A DNA stretch of 64,000 nucleotides from positions 18,187-82,186 of the forward strand of contig JAEEXQ010000004.1 of the NCBI GenBank assembly GCA_016287875.1. The letters are read 5' to 3'. The translations under genes were made by a program, and so were the position numbers. Below the pieces are notes generated by a model that worked only from the letters and a program-made list of their open reading frames with translations, did no database searches and had not been told where the DNA came from. Positions 9,285-19,415 of the stretch are shown here, one piece after another; position 1 is the stretch's first letter, and each line of letters begins with the position of its first letter. Origin of the DNA: Bacteroidales bacterium. Lineage in GTDB: Bacteria; Bacteroidota; Bacteroidia; Bacteroidales; UBA932.

Positions 9285-9607
9285 TTCAGTATGAGTTCTT
9301 TGACAGGACCGTCCGGGGCCTCGCCGATGTACAGTTCGTCGGATTGGATACGGGCATTGATCTTATCCCTGAGCACATCCTTCTGCATACGCAGCTGCAT
9401 ACAGATTACGGAAGATGAAAGGGTGATATAGAGTTTACCGTCCCGGAAGAAGCGTTTGATGGTATAGGGGCCGGCGGCCGAAACCTCGTCCCAGGCGGAG
9501 AATATGCGATGGGAATTGAAAGTGGCCCGGGCGCCGCCCTCGACTATCATCTGCTTGAAAACCTCTACCAGAGGCAGTGCGGTTTTGCGGGAGATACGGT
9601 TAGTCAT
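9281..9607 (-). CDS. DUF721 (DciA-like) domain protein
   Basis: Short protein directly downstream of recF; FNSHRIFSAWDEVSAAGPYTIKRFFRDGKLYITLSSSVICMQLRMQKDVLRDKIN. Confidence 0.75.
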   Translation of the reverse strand: MTNRISRKTALPLVEVFKQMIVEGGARATFNSHRIFSAWDEVSAAGPYTIKRFFRDGKLYITLSSSVICMQLRMQKDVLRDKINARIQSDELYIGEAPDGPVKELILK

Positions 9608-10694
9608 TGCGGGTGAAAGCGCCTCCCTTCGCCTCGTAATAGGTCCTTTCAGCGGTTATGGAATCCACGATCCCGCTCAGGCGCACCTTGTTGCTGTCAG
9701 AGAGGAAAATCTGCCCGAAATCATTGCCGGCCACCATCTTGAGGAGGTTCTGCACCCGGCCCATGTCGAGCTTGTCGAAAAGATCGTCCAGCAAGAGCAT
9801 GGGGGCGAATCCGCTGCGGGACTTCATCAGGCTGTACTGGGCGAACTTCAGTGCGACCAGGAAAGATTTCTGCTGCCCTTGGGAACCGCAGCGCCTGATG
9901 GGCCAACCGTTCAGTTCGAATAGAAAATCATCCCTCTGCACACCTGCACCGGTATATTTGAGTATCGAATCCCTTTCCCTGCGGGAACGAAGCATATCTG
10001 CCAGAGGGCCCTTGTCGAGATCCGAACGATAGCTGATGGACACCTGCTCCTTGCCGCCGGAAATCTCGGAGTAGAACTCCTGAACCAGCGGAGAAAGGTC
10101 GGAAGAAAGCGCAGAGCGCATCTCGTACACAGGCCGGGCGTGGAGTTCCATCTGGGATTCGATCACATCCAGAAGCTGGGGGTCCGGGTTGCCGTTCTTC
10201 AGCATTGCATTGCGCTGGGAAAGAAGCCGGGTATAATTCTGCACGGAATTAAGGTACTCCGCGCTCATCTGCGAAAGCACGGCATTGCAGAACTTGCGGC
10301 GCTCTTCCCCGGTTTCGCTTACCATCGCAACGTCGGCAGGAGATACCATCACCACCGGAAGCAGGCCAATATGGTCCGCCAGGCGGCCGTAGGGCTTGTC
10401 GTCCCTGCGCAGCTTCTTCCCCGAGCCGTCAACCCTTATGCTGATTCGGGTGTCGGGGGCGGAAGGAAGGCCGTAAAGCCCTGAGAGTGCGAATGATGAG
10501 CAACCGTGGCGGAAGTTGAAACGGTCTGAAGGGGAAAACGCGCTCTTGGTCATCGAAAGGTACCAGATGGCATCCAGCAGATTGGTCTTTCCCTCGCCGT
10601 TACCGCCTGAGATACAATTGATATTGGGGCAGAAGTCCAGCTCCTGCAACTCTATGTTGCGGAAATCCTGTACCACTATCTTCTTGATATCCAT
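9600..10694 (-). CDS. recF: DNA replication and repair protein RecF
   Basis: GGNGEGKTNLLDAIWYLSMTKSAF, GSQGQQKSFLVALKFAQ, MLLLDDLFDKLD. Confidence 0.93.
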   Translation of the reverse strand: MDIKKIVVQDFRNIELQELDFCPNINCISGGNGEGKTNLLDAIWYLSMTKSAFSPSDRFNFRHGCSSFALSGLYGLPSAPDTRISIRVDGSGKKLRRDDKPYGRLADHIGLLPVVMVSPADVAMVSETGEERRKFCNAVLSQMSAEYLNSVQNYTRLLSQRNAMLKNGNPDPQLLDVIESQMELHARPVYEMRSALSSDLSPLVQEFYSEISGGKEQVSISYRSDLDKGPLADMLRSRRERDSILKYTGAGVQRDDFLFELNGWPIRRCGSQGQQKSFLVALKFAQYSLMKSRSGFAPMLLLDDLFDKLDMGRVQNLLKMVAGNDFGQIFLSDSNKVRLSGIVDSITAERTYYEAKGGAFTRND

Positions 10695-10745
10695 ACCACA
10701 AATATATGAAAATTATGGCTATATTTGCAAGCTAAATAATGAACT

Positions 10746-12308
10746 ATGAGTATACAACAAGATAAAATCAAGGCCCTTGTCGAGCGCCGTGCGAAAGCCC
10801 GGCTCGGAGGAGGCCAGAAAAGGATCGATGCTCAGCACGAGAAGGGCAAACTCACCGCGCGTGAACGTCTCGCCCTGCTGCTTGACGAAGGAAGTTTCGA
10901 GGAATTCGATATGTTCGTCCAGCATCGCTGCACGAATTTCGGGATGGAAGCATCACATCCGGATGGCGACGGAGTGGTTACCGGTCAAGGCACCATCGCT
11001 GGCCGTCCGGTTTTCGTATATGCCCAGGACTTCACCGTCAGCGGAGGTTCGCTCAGCAAGACTATGAGCGAGAAAATCTGCAAGGTAATGGATATGGCAA
11101 TGCGCGCCGGCGCGCCTGTGATCGGCCTTAACGACTCCGGCGGAGCACGTATCCAGGAAGGCATCGACGCCCTCGCAGGATACGGAGAGATCTTCGAGCG
11201 CAACATCCTCGCCAGCGGCGTGATCCCCCAGATTTCCGGGATCTTCGGCCCCTGCGCAGGCGGCGCGGTCTACTCCCCCGCCCTTACCGACTTCACCCTC
11301 ATGGTCAAGAACACATCCTATATGTTCCTTACCGGCCCTGCAGTCGTGAAGAGCGTCACCGGCGAAGATGTCGACCAGGAATCCCTCGGCGGAGCCAGCG
11401 TGCACGCCAGCAAGAGCGGCGTAGCCGACTTCGCAGCCGAGGATGAGCAGGATGGAATCGACACCATCAAGCGCCTGCTTAGTTTCCTACCTCAGAACAA
11501 CATGGAGACGGCTCCCTTCCGCCCCAGTGCCGACCCTCTGAACAGGATGTCGGACATGCTCAACGAGATTATCCCCGACAATCCCAACAAGGCCTACGAT
11601 ATGTACGAAGTAATCAACGCCGTCGTGGACGATGCGGATTTCTTCGAGGTGCATAAGAATTTCGCCAAGAACATCATAGTGGGATTCGCCCATATGGGCG
11701 GACGCAGCGTCGGAATCGTAGCCAACCAGCCCAAGGTGCTGGCCGGCGTGCTGGACATCAACGCCTCCCGCAAGGCTGCCCGTTTCGTACGCTTCTGCGA
11801 CGCCTTCAACATCCCCCTTGTCACCCTGGTGGACGTGCCCGGCTTCCTTCCCGGTACCCAGCAGGAATACGGTGCCGTCATCGCTAACGGAGCCAAGCTC
11901 CTCTATGCCTACGGTGAGGCCACCGTTCCCAAGGTCACCGTCACCCTGCGCAAAGCCTACGGCGGCGCATACATAGTGATGAGCAGCAAGCACCTGCGCG
12001 GTGACATCAACTACGCCTGGCCTACCGCCCAGATCGCGGTGATGGGAGCAGACGGAGCAGTGAACATACTCTACGGCAAAGAGATCAAGGCCGAGACCGA
12101 CCCTGCCAAGCAGGCTGAGGTTCGCGCCGAGAAGAAGGCCGAATACGAAGAGCTCTTCAACAATCCTTACCAGGCTGCCCAGAAGGGTTACATCGAGGAC
12201 GTCATAGAGCCTCGCAACACCCGCTTCCGCATTATCCGCGCATTGGAAAGCCTGAACGGCAAGCGTCAGGAAATCCCTGCGAAGAAACACGATAACCTTC
12301 CTCTGTAA
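10746..12308 (+). CDS. mmdA: Acyl-CoA carboxylase/decarboxylase carboxyltransferase (methylmalonyl-CoA decarboxylase alpha)
   Basis: [83 protein letters not shown]. Confidence 0.92.
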   Translation: MSIQQDKIKALVERRAKARLGGGQKRIDAQHEKGKLTARERLALLLDEGSFEEFDMFVQHRCTNFGMEASHPDGDGVVTGQGTIAGRPVFVYAQDFTVSGGSLSKTMSEKICKVMDMAMRAGAPVIGLNDSGGARIQEGIDALAGYGEIFERNILASGVIPQISGIFGPCAGGAVYSPALTDFTLMVKNTSYMFLTGPAVVKSVTGEDVDQESLGGASVHASKSGVADFAAEDEQDGIDTIKRLLSFLPQNNMETAPFRPSADPLNRMSDMLNEIIPDNPNKAYDMYEVINAVVDDADFFEVHKNFAKNIIVGFAHMGGRSVGIVANQPKVLAGVLDINASRKAARFVRFCDAFNIPLVTLVDVPGFLPGTQQEYGAVIANGAKLLYAYGEATVPKVTVTLRKAYGGAYIVMSSKHLRGDINYAWPTAQIAVMGADGAVNILYGKEIKAETDPAKQAEVRAEKKAEYEELFNNPYQAAQKGYIEDVIEPRNTRFRIIRALESLNGKRQEIPAKKHDNLPL

Positions 12309-12709
12309 TGGCCACACTTTTGAACTTGACAGCAGGTGCCCAGCGTATGGCGGAGACCGACCCTCACGGGTTCACTCTGGCAATTATCGCCGTTTGCACC
12401 GTGTTCACGGCCCTGGTCATCCTGTACTTCGTGTATTCGTTCATAGGCAAGCTTTCCCAACCTTCGGCCCCCAAGGCCAAAAAAAGCAAGAAGGTGAAGG
12501 GCGCTCCCGACGAAGAGACGGCCGCAGCGATTGCGATGGCCCTCGAAGCCGAGATTGGCGGAGAGGTCAACGCGGCCATAGCCCTTGCCCTGCATCTTCA
12601 CCTGAACGACACCGTGCACGATATCGAGCCCGGCATCATCACGATAATTCCCCACGAAAGTGCCTGGGGCAATCCTTTGAACAACTTCAGAAAAAATCCT
12701 AAGAAATGA
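12308..12709 (+). CDS. OadG/MmdD family decarboxylase small membrane subunit
   Basis: Single TM helix then charged linker; sits between carboxyltransferase and biotin carrier with overlapping stop/start. Confidence 0.78.
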   Translation: MATLLNLTAGAQRMAETDPHGFTLAIIAVCTVFTALVILYFVYSFIGKLSQPSAPKAKKSKKVKGAPDEETAAAIAMALEAEIGGEVNAAIALALHLHLNDTVHDIEPGIITIIPHESAWGNPLNNFRKNPKK

Positions 12710-13197
12710 GTCAGTATAAATTCACCATCAACGGTAAGGAATTCGATGTTACCGTTAATTCTGTAGAAGGCAAGAATGCGGCCGTCACCGTGAACGGCGT
12801 CGATTATAACGTAGTACTCGAATCCGGTCTGGACGGGAGTCATTCCTCTTCAGCCGTCTCGCTCCGCGAGACCCCTCCCAGCGTTGCTGGGTCCCTCCCT
12901 CTTAGCATGCCGAGGGCGGCAGCGGCTTCAGAGGAAAGCGCCCGTCCAGCCCAGAGCGCAGCACCTGCCGTCGCTCCCGGTGCAGGGAAGAAGATCGTTT
13001 CGCCGCTTCCGGGCGTGATCATCGAGGTCTGCGTCAAGGAAGGCGAGGCAGTGAAGCGCGGCCAGAAGATCGCCGTCATCGAGGCAATGAAGATGGAGAA
13101 TGACATCCTCGCCGAATGCGATGGCACCATCTCCGCCATCTATGTCAAAAAGAGCGACTCCGTACTTGAGGGAGCCGATATCGCCAGCATAGCATAA
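12706..13197 (+). CDS. Biotin carrier (gamma) subunit of Na+-translocating decarboxylase
   Basis: VIEAMKMENDI biotinylation motif; Ala/Ser/Pro-rich linker. Confidence 0.93.
   Translation: MSQYKFTINGKEFDVTVNSVEGKNAAVTVNGVDYNVVLESGLDGSHSSSAVSLRETPPSVAGSLPLSMPRAAAASEESARPAQSAAPAVAPGAGKKIVSPLPGVIIEVCVKEGEAVKRGQKIAVIEAMKMENDILAECDGTISAIYVKKSDSVLEGADIASIA
12829..12949. repeat. Nested palindromic element inside the biotin carrier CDS
   Basis: Outer CTGGACGGG/CCCGTCCAG, TTCCTCT/AGAGGAA, AGCCG/CGGCT arms; inner hairpins GTCTCGC-tcc-GCGAGAC, CCCAGC-gtt-GCTGGG, CCCTC-N10-GAGGG. Confidence 0.75.
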
Positions 13198-13199
13198 GG

Positions 13200-14363
13200 A
13201 TGGGTAACACTATCATAGACAGCCTCCAGCAATTCTGGAGCTTCACCGGATTCGCCAATGCGACCTGGGGCCATCTCACTATGATCGTGATAGGCCTGAT
13301 ATTCATCACCTTGGGTATCAGGAAGCATTGGGAACCCCTTTTGCTGGTCCCTATCGGATTCGGTATAATCATTGGTAACATCCCCCTCTTCTTCGACCCC
13401 GCTACAGGCGAAGGTCTGCGCATAGGCGTATATGAAGAAGGATCGGTACTGAACATACTCTATCAGGGTGTGCGCCAGGGTTGGTATCCCCCGCTGATAT
13501 TCCTGGGAATCGGAGCAATGACCGATTTCAGCGCCCTAATCTCCCAGCCCAGGCTGGTACTTATCGGCGCCGCCGCACAGATGGGCATCTTCGGAGCATA
13601 TCTGCTTGCACTGCTTCTCGGATTTACTCCTAACGAAGCCGGTGCAATCGGCATAATCGGCGGAGCTGACGGTCCCACCGCCATCTTCCTAAGCGGAAAG
13701 CTGGCTCCGGAACTTATGGGCGCCATCGCGGTTTCCGCCTATTCGTATATGGCCCTTGTCCCGGTTATCCAGAAGCCTATAATGCTGCTGCTGACCTCCA
13801 AGAAGGAGCGCTGCATCCATATGGCCAAGCCTCGCGTGGTAAGCCAGAGGGAAAAGATAATCTTCCCTATCGTGGGATTCATCTGCACCGCATTCATAGT
13901 CCCCTCGGGCCTTCCGCTGCTTGGAATGCTCTTCTTCGGCAACCTGCTCAAGGAATCCGGCGTGACCCGCCGTCTTGCAGAGACCGCACGCGGACCGCTG
14001 ATCGACGTCGTAACTACGCTGATAGGCCTCACCGTGGGTGCATCTACCCAGGCAGATGTGTTCCTGAACTCCCGTTCGGTAATGATCTTCGGGCTCGGTC
14101 TGCTGTCGTTTATTATCGCAACCATCTGCGGAGTATGCTTCGTGAAGATAATGAATCTCTTCTGCCGCGAAGGCCATAAGATCAATCCCCTCATCGGCAA
14201 TGCCGGAGTAAGCGCGGTGCCCGACAGCGCCCGCGTATCAGAATCCGTAGGCCTCGAATGCGATCCGTCCAACCACCTGCTGATGCATGCTATGGCGCCC
14301 AATGTTGCCGGCGTGATCGGCTCTGCGGTCGCAGCCGGTATCCTGCTCGGATTCCTCGGGTAG
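13200..14363 (+). CDS. Na+-translocating decarboxylase beta subunit
   Basis: LIFLGIGAMTDFSALISQPRLVLIGAAAQMGIF, GIIGGADGPTAIF, NAGVSAVPDSARVSE: OadB/GcdB family. Confidence 0.93.
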   Translation: MGNTIIDSLQQFWSFTGFANATWGHLTMIVIGLIFITLGIRKHWEPLLLVPIGFGIIIGNIPLFFDPATGEGLRIGVYEEGSVLNILYQGVRQGWYPPLIFLGIGAMTDFSALISQPRLVLIGAAAQMGIFGAYLLALLLGFTPNEAGAIGIIGGADGPTAIFLSGKLAPELMGAIAVSAYSYMALVPVIQKPIMLLLTSKKERCIHMAKPRVVSQREKIIFPIVGFICTAFIVPSGLPLLGMLFFGNLLKESGVTRRLAETARGPLIDVVTTLIGLTVGASTQADVFLNSRSVMIFGLGLLSFIIATICGVCFVKIMNLFCREGHKINPLIGNAGVSAVPDSARVSESVGLECDPSNHLLMHAMAPNVAGVIGSAVAAGILLGFLG

Positions 14364-14404
14364 CTCCGTGGCGGCTAATTAGTTGAAACACAACAGTTAA
14401 ACAC

Positions 14405-14438
14405 AAAGTCTCCCCCTTGAAAACGAGGGGGAGACTTT
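14405..14438. terminator. Hairpin AAAGTCTCCCCCT-N8-AGGGGGAGACTTT between convergent genes
   Basis: 13-bp perfect stem between beta subunit (+) and kbl (-). Confidence 0.8.
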
Positions 14439-14476
14439 ATGTTATCTACCTGTCATACAGGCATTTAAGTGCCACG

Positions 14477-15667
14477 CTATTTCAACACCCCAAGTTCCTT
14501 ACCGACCTTGATGAAGGCGGCGATGGCCTTGTCGAGGTGCTGCTTTTCGTGGGCAGCGGAAATCTGAACGCGGATGCGGGCCTGGCCCTTGGGAACCACA
14601 GGATAGTAGAATCCAGTGACGAAGATTCCCTCTTCCGCCATACGGGCGGCGAACTTTTGGCTGAGGGGCGCATCGTAGAGCATTACGGCCAGGATTGCGC
14701 TCTGTGTAGGCTTGCAGTCGAAGCCGGCGGCGAGCATCTTCTCGCGGAAATACTTCACGTTCTCCTGCTGCTTGGTGTGCAGTTCGTCAGACTCCTCGAG
14801 CATCTTGAAGAGTTCGATTCCGGCGCCGCAGATCATAGGAGGCAACGAATTGGAGAAGAGATAAGGCCTTGACCGCTGACGCAGCATATCAATGATTTCC
14901 TGGCGACCGGTGGTAAATCCGCCCACTGCGCCGCCGAAGCTCTTTCCGAGGGTGCCGGTATGGATATCGATACGGCCGTAAAGATTGAATTCTTCGGCCA
15001 CTCCATGGCCAGTCTTGCCGACCACGCCCGCGGAGTGGCTCTCGTCCACCATCACGAGGGCATCATATTTCTCGGCAAGCTCGCAAATCTTGTCCATAGG
15101 GGCGACATTGCCGTCCATGCTGAAAACGCCGTCGGTGACAATGATGCGGAACCTCTGCGCCTGGGCTTCCTTGAGACAGCGCTCCAGATCGGCCATATCT
15201 GCATTAGCATAGCGGTAGCGCACGGCCTTGCAAAGTCGTACGCCGTCGATGATGGATGCGTGGTTGAGAGCATCGGAGATTATGGCGTCTTCTGCCGTTA
15301 GCAGAGGCTCGAATACTCCGCCGTTGGCATCGAAGCAGGCAGCGTAGAGGATGGTATCGTCGGTATGGAAATACTTGGCGATGGCTTTTTCCAGCTGACG
15401 GTGGATGTCCTGGGCTCCGCAGATGAAACGAACGGAAGACATTCCGTAGCCGCGCTCGTCCATAGCCTTTTTGGCGGCTGCTATCAGGCGGGGATTGTCC
15501 GAAAGGCCGAGGTAGTTGTTGGCGCAGAAATTCAGTGCCTTGCTACCGTCTTCCAGAGTGATTTCAGCCCCCTGCGGGGAGCAGATATTACGTTCGCGTT
15601 TGTAGAGCCCGGCCTCTTCGATGGCCTTGAGCTCATCCTTCAGATATTGCTGAAATTTGCCGTACAT
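14477..15667 (-). CDS. kbl: Glycine C-acetyltransferase (2-amino-3-ketobutyrate CoA ligase)
   Basis: ALNFCANNYLGLSDNPRL, VMVDESHSAGVVGKTGHGVAEEFNLYGRIDIHTGTLGKSFGGAVGGF; adjacent divergent tdh. Confidence 0.93.
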   Translation of the reverse strand: MYGKFQQYLKDELKAIEEAGLYKRERNICSPQGAEITLEDGSKALNFCANNYLGLSDNPRLIAAAKKAMDERGYGMSSVRFICGAQDIHRQLEKAIAKYFHTDDTILYAACFDANGGVFEPLLTAEDAIISDALNHASIIDGVRLCKAVRYRYANADMADLERCLKEAQAQRFRIIVTDGVFSMDGNVAPMDKICELAEKYDALVMVDESHSAGVVGKTGHGVAEEFNLYGRIDIHTGTLGKSFGGAVGGFTTGRQEIIDMLRQRSRPYLFSNSLPPMICGAGIELFKMLEESDELHTKQQENVKYFREKMLAAGFDCKPTQSAILAVMLYDAPLSQKFAARMAEEGIFVTGFYYPVVPKGQARIRVQISAAHEKQHLDKAIAAFIKVGKELGVLK

Positions 15668-15740
15668 AATTATGATTATTAATTTAGGTTCATTATTACG
15701 ACAAAAATAGTAAATTTGTCATTGATTTAGTGACACTGAA

Positions 15741-16697
15741 ATGAAAAATGTACTTGTAATCGGTTCAACTGGTCAGATCGGCTCCGAGCTGACAATGAAA
15801 CTCAGGAAGCAATATCATCAGGGAACCATCGTAGCCGGCTACATCCCCGGCGCGGAACCTAAGGGAGAACTACTCGAAAGCGGGCCGTCCGAAATCGTGA
15901 ACGTGTGCATGGCCCATCAGATTGCCGAAGCCGTCGACAAGTACGACATCGACACCATCTACAATCTAGCCGCACTGCTTTCAGCGACCGCCGAGCGTCT
16001 TCCGCTCAAGGCCTGGGACATACAGATGAACGGCCTGCTTAACATACTGGAAGTCGCCCGCGAAAAGCACTGCGCAGTGTTCACCCCCAGTTCCATCGGT
16101 TCTTTCGGCCCCGACACGCCCCGCGACAATACCCCGCAGGATACCATCCAGAGGCCTACATCGATGTACGGTGTCACCAAGGTCGCCACTGAATTGCTTA
16201 GCGATTATTATTTCCATAAATTCGGAGTGGATACCCGCTCGGTACGTTTCCCCGGCCTGATCTCCTATACGACCCTGCCCGGAGGCGGGACCACCGACTA
16301 TGCAGTAGAGATCTACTATGCTGCCGTCAAGGGCGAAGAGTTCGTCTGCCCCATTGCGGCCGGCACATATATGGACATGATGTATATGCCGGATGCCCTG
16401 AACGCCGCAGTGAATATAATGGAAGCCGATCCTAGGTATCTCATCCACCGCAATTCCTTCAACATAGCCTCGATGAGTTTCGATCCTGAAGAGGTTTACA
16501 GAGCTATCAAGAAGCATTATCCCAACTTCAAGATGCGCTATGAAGTCGATCCCATACGCCAGGCCATAGCCGATAGCTGGCCCAACAAGATGGACGACAT
16601 CTGCGCCCGCAAGGAATGGGGATGGACGCCGCGCTACAATCTTGAGAAGATGACTGCGGATATGATCCACAATCTTAAAATAAAACTCGGGGCTTAA
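15741..16697 (+). CDS. L-threonine 3-dehydrogenase, NAD-dependent epimerase/SDR type
   Basis: [64 protein letters not shown]; next to kbl. Confidence 0.9.
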   Translation: MKNVLVIGSTGQIGSELTMKLRKQYHQGTIVAGYIPGAEPKGELLESGPSEIVNVCMAHQIAEAVDKYDIDTIYNLAALLSATAERLPLKAWDIQMNGLLNILEVAREKHCAVFTPSSIGSFGPDTPRDNTPQDTIQRPTSMYGVTKVATELLSDYYFHKFGVDTRSVRFPGLISYTTLPGGGTTDYAVEIYYAAVKGEEFVCPIAAGTYMDMMYMPDALNAAVNIMEADPRYLIHRNSFNIASMSFDPEEVYRAIKKHYPNFKMRYEVDPIRQAIADSWPNKMDDICARKEWGWTPRYNLEKMTADMIHNLKIKLGA

Positions 16698-16709
16698 GCT
16701 CCGAGTTTT
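16682..16709. terminator. Bidirectional terminator overlapping both stop codons of tdh and clpX
   Basis: AAAACTCGGGGCTTAAGCTCCGAGTTTT palindrome with TTAA centre; T-rich on both sides. Confidence 0.8.
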
Positions 16710-17749
16710 TCTTTTGCATAGGCGGCGGTAAGGTTGAAGACCTTCTTTCGGGAAGATGGCGCCTCGAACATCGCGTCGTTCATAATCCTTTCGCAGATGG
16801 AGCGTAGCCCGCGGGCTCCCAGCTTGTTCTTTATGGCGGTATCCACGATGATATCCAGCACTTTGGGCTCGATTTCCAACTTGATACCATCGATCTCGAA
16901 CAGCTTCTCATACTGCTTGAGAATGGCATTCTTAGGCTCGGTAAGAATCCTCTTCAAAGCCTTGCGGTCCAGATTATCCAGGCTCATAATTACGGGCAGA
17001 CGGCCGATAATCTCGGGGATGAGGCCGTACTTACGCATATCCTGGGCTTCTACATACTGCAGCAGGTTATCCTTGTCCACGGCCTGCTTCTCCTCCGAAC
17101 CAAAACCTATGACGCGGGTATTCAGGCGCTGGGCGATGATGCGGTCGATTCCCTCGAAAGCACCACCGCAGATGAAGAGCACATTCTGGGTGTTGAAGTG
17201 GATGAACTCCTGTTCGGGATGCTTGCGCCCGCCGGCAGGAGGGACATTCACCACGCTCCCCTCCAGCAATTTGAGCAGCCCCTGCTGCACACCCTCGCCG
17301 GAAACATCGCGCGTGATGGAAGGATTGTCGCTTTTACGAGAGATCTTATCTATCTCGTCGATGAAGACGATACCCATCTCGGCCTGGCTCTGGTCATAGT
17401 CTGCATCCTGCAGAAGACGCACCAGCAGGCTCTCCACGTCCTCGCCCACATAGCCGGCCTCGGTCAGCACCGTGGCATCAACGATTGCGAACGGCACCAT
17501 CAGCATCTTGGCGATGGTGCGCGCCAGCAAAGTCTTGCCGGTGCCGGTAGGGCCTACCAGAAGGATATTGGACTTCTCTATCTCCACACCGTCATCGGAG
17601 GAAGATGAGAAATTATGGAGTATCCTCTTATAATGATTGTAAACCGCCACGGAAAGAAGCTTCTTGGCCCTGTCCTGACCGATCACATACTGGTCGAGGA
17701 AGGCCTTGATCTCTTTCGGTTTAGGGATTCTGGTCTCTTTCTCTGACAT
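16694..17749 (-). CDS. clpX: ATP-dependent Clp protease ATP-binding subunit ClpX
   Basis: [49 protein letters not shown]; lacks the N-terminal zinc finger. Confidence 0.94.
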   Translation of the reverse strand: MSEKETRIPKPKEIKAFLDQYVIGQDRAKKLLSVAVYNHYKRILHNFSSSSDDGVEIEKSNILLVGPTGTGKTLLARTIAKMLMVPFAIVDATVLTEAGYVGEDVESLLVRLLQDADYDQSQAEMGIVFIDEIDKISRKSDNPSITRDVSGEGVQQGLLKLLEGSVVNVPPAGGRKHPEQEFIHFNTQNVLFICGGAFEGIDRIIAQRLNTRVIGFGSEEKQAVDKDNLLQYVEAQDMRKYGLIPEIIGRLPVIMSLDNLDRKALKRILTEPKNAILKQYEKLFEIDGIKLEIEPKVLDIIVDTAIKNKLGARGLRSICERIMNDAMFEAPSSRKKVFNLTAAYAKEKLGA

Positions 17750-18420
17750 TATTTCTTCTTTTTGCGGAGAATCTTGTCCACCATTCCGTATGCGAGGGCT
17801 TCCTCTGCATTCATCCAGTAGTCGCGGTCGGCATCGGCGAACACCTTGGCGAAAGGCTGTCCGGAATGCTCGGCAATGATGCGGCAGAGCTCATCGCGCG
17901 TCTTTTCGATTTCCTTGGCGGCGATGAGTATGTCGGATGCCTGCCCGCGGGCACCTCCGAGAGGCTGATGGATAAGCACCCGGCTATGAGGCAAGGCAGA
18001 GCGCTTGCCCTTGGTGCCGGCGCAGAGAAGCACGCTGCCCATCGAAGCGGCCATACCGGTGCAGACGGTTGCGATGTCCGGCTCCACGATCTGCATCGTA
18101 TCATAGATTCCCAGACCGGCCGACACGCTACCGCCAGGAGTGTTCAGGTAGAGGGTGATATCGGCATTGTTGTCGGAAGAAGATGCCAGGAAAAGCAGCT
18201 GGGCCTGGATGATGTTGGCCACGTCGTCGTCGATGGGGACACCGAGGAAGATGATGCGGTCCATCATCAGGCGGCTGAACACATCCATCGAGGCCACGTT
18301 CATCTTGCGCTCCTCGATGATGGTGGGATTGATGTACGAATCGTTTGCCGAAGAATAACGGTGCAGGGTCATCGACCCTACACCGAATTCGGACTTCGCA
18401 AATTTCTCGAAATCAGACAT
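17749..18420 (-). CDS. clpP: ATP-dependent Clp protease proteolytic subunit
   Basis: [77 protein letters not shown]. Confidence 0.95.
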   Translation of the reverse strand: MSDFEKFAKSEFGVGSMTLHRYSSANDSYINPTIIEERKMNVASMDVFSRLMMDRIIFLGVPIDDDVANIIQAQLLFLASSSDNNADITLYLNTPGGSVSAGLGIYDTMQIVEPDIATVCTGMAASMGSVLLCAGTKGKRSALPHSRVLIHQPLGGARGQASDILIAAKEIEKTRDELCRIIAEHSGQPFAKVFADADRDYWMNAEEALAYGMVDKILRKKKK

Positions 18421-18425
18421 ATTGA

Positions 18426-19415
18426 TTAAAGTTCGCGGAATTTCTCAGAAGTGATCTTCTTGGCCTTTACGGTCACCTCCTCCTTGAGCTTGCCGAGGAC
18501 TTTGCCATCCTCTACCTGCTCTACGAGACGGTCGATCTGGGAACGGTCCTGCATCATATTCTGGACGGCCTCCTTGACCACCTCTTCGGGAACGTTGGGC
18601 ATACCGTACATTGCGTACTGATAGTGGACATAAGCCACTGCTGCATCCTGGATATCCTTCTGCTCCACCTTGAAATCATACTTGCGCATAAAGGCGGAAC
18701 GGACGAGCTGCCAGCGGAAGTCGGCTACGAAGCCGTCGAAATCCTTCTCTACATCCTCCTTGCTGACCTTGCCAGCATTGGCCTCGAAGAGCCACCTCTT
18801 CATGAATGCCTCGGGAAGGTCGAACTTGGTCTTGGCTACGAAGTAGTCGCGGACATCCTTGCTGAACCTCCACTCTGCCTGCTGGGCATACTCGCTTTCG
18901 AGACGCTCGGAGAGCTCCTTCTCTATATCCTCGTCGGACTTCTCTTCCTTCTTGTCCTCATAGTATTTCTTGAGGTTCTTGGTCATCTCTGCCTTATCCT
19001 TTGCGGAGGCGCTGATGGTGTACTTGTTGATGACGTCGTCCTTGCCGGCGGAAACCTCGAATTCAGGATAGGTAGCGATGTCGAAGATGAAGGTGAAATC
19101 GTTGCCATCCTTCCACTCCACCTCGGGCTGCTTCTCGCTGCCGAGAGGCTCTCCGAGGACACGGAGCTTGTTTTCGTCGATAAAATCCTGGAGTCCCTTC
19201 GAGATCACCTCGTTTACGGACTCGGCAAGAATCTGGTCGCCATAGACGCGGCGCACGAGGCTCTCGGGCACCATCCCTTTACGGAAGCCTTTGAAGTCGG
19301 CAGTGCGGCGGCGCTGGGCAAGTTTCTTACGTACAGATTCTGCATAGTCACCCTTTTCGATGTTAAGGGTAAGTTCGATGTTAAGGGCATCGAGCTGTTT
19401 CTTTTCTAATTTCAT
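18426..19415 (-). CDS. tig: Trigger factor-like chaperone
   Basis: ADFKGFRKGMVPESLVRRVYG; divergent Bacteroidetes-type C-terminus; upstream of clpP/clpX. Confidence 0.85.
   Translation of the reverse strand: MKLEKKQLDALNIELTLNIEKGDYAESVRKKLAQRRRTADFKGFRKGMVPESLVRRVYGDQILAESVNEVISKGLQDFIDENKLRVLGEPLGSEKQPEVEWKDGNDFTFIFDIATYPEFEVSAGKDDVINKYTISASAKDKAEMTKNLKKYYEDKKEEKSDEDIEKELSERLESEYAQQAEWRFSKDVRDYFVAKTKFDLPEAFMKRWLFEANAGKVSKEDVEKDFDGFVADFRWQLVRSAFMRKYDFKVEQKDIQDAAVAYVHYQYAMYGMPNVPEEVVKEAVQNMMQDRSQIDRLVEQVEDGKVLGKLKEEVTVKAKKITSEKFREL

Noticed and set aside
8400-9431. 343-aa + ORF opposite pdxB
   Set aside because: Antisense to a clear D-2-hydroxyacid dehydrogenase.
14405-14438. 13-bp perfect hairpin as a mobile element end
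   Set aside because: Position between convergent stops and simple stem-loop shape fit an ordinary bidirectional terminator.
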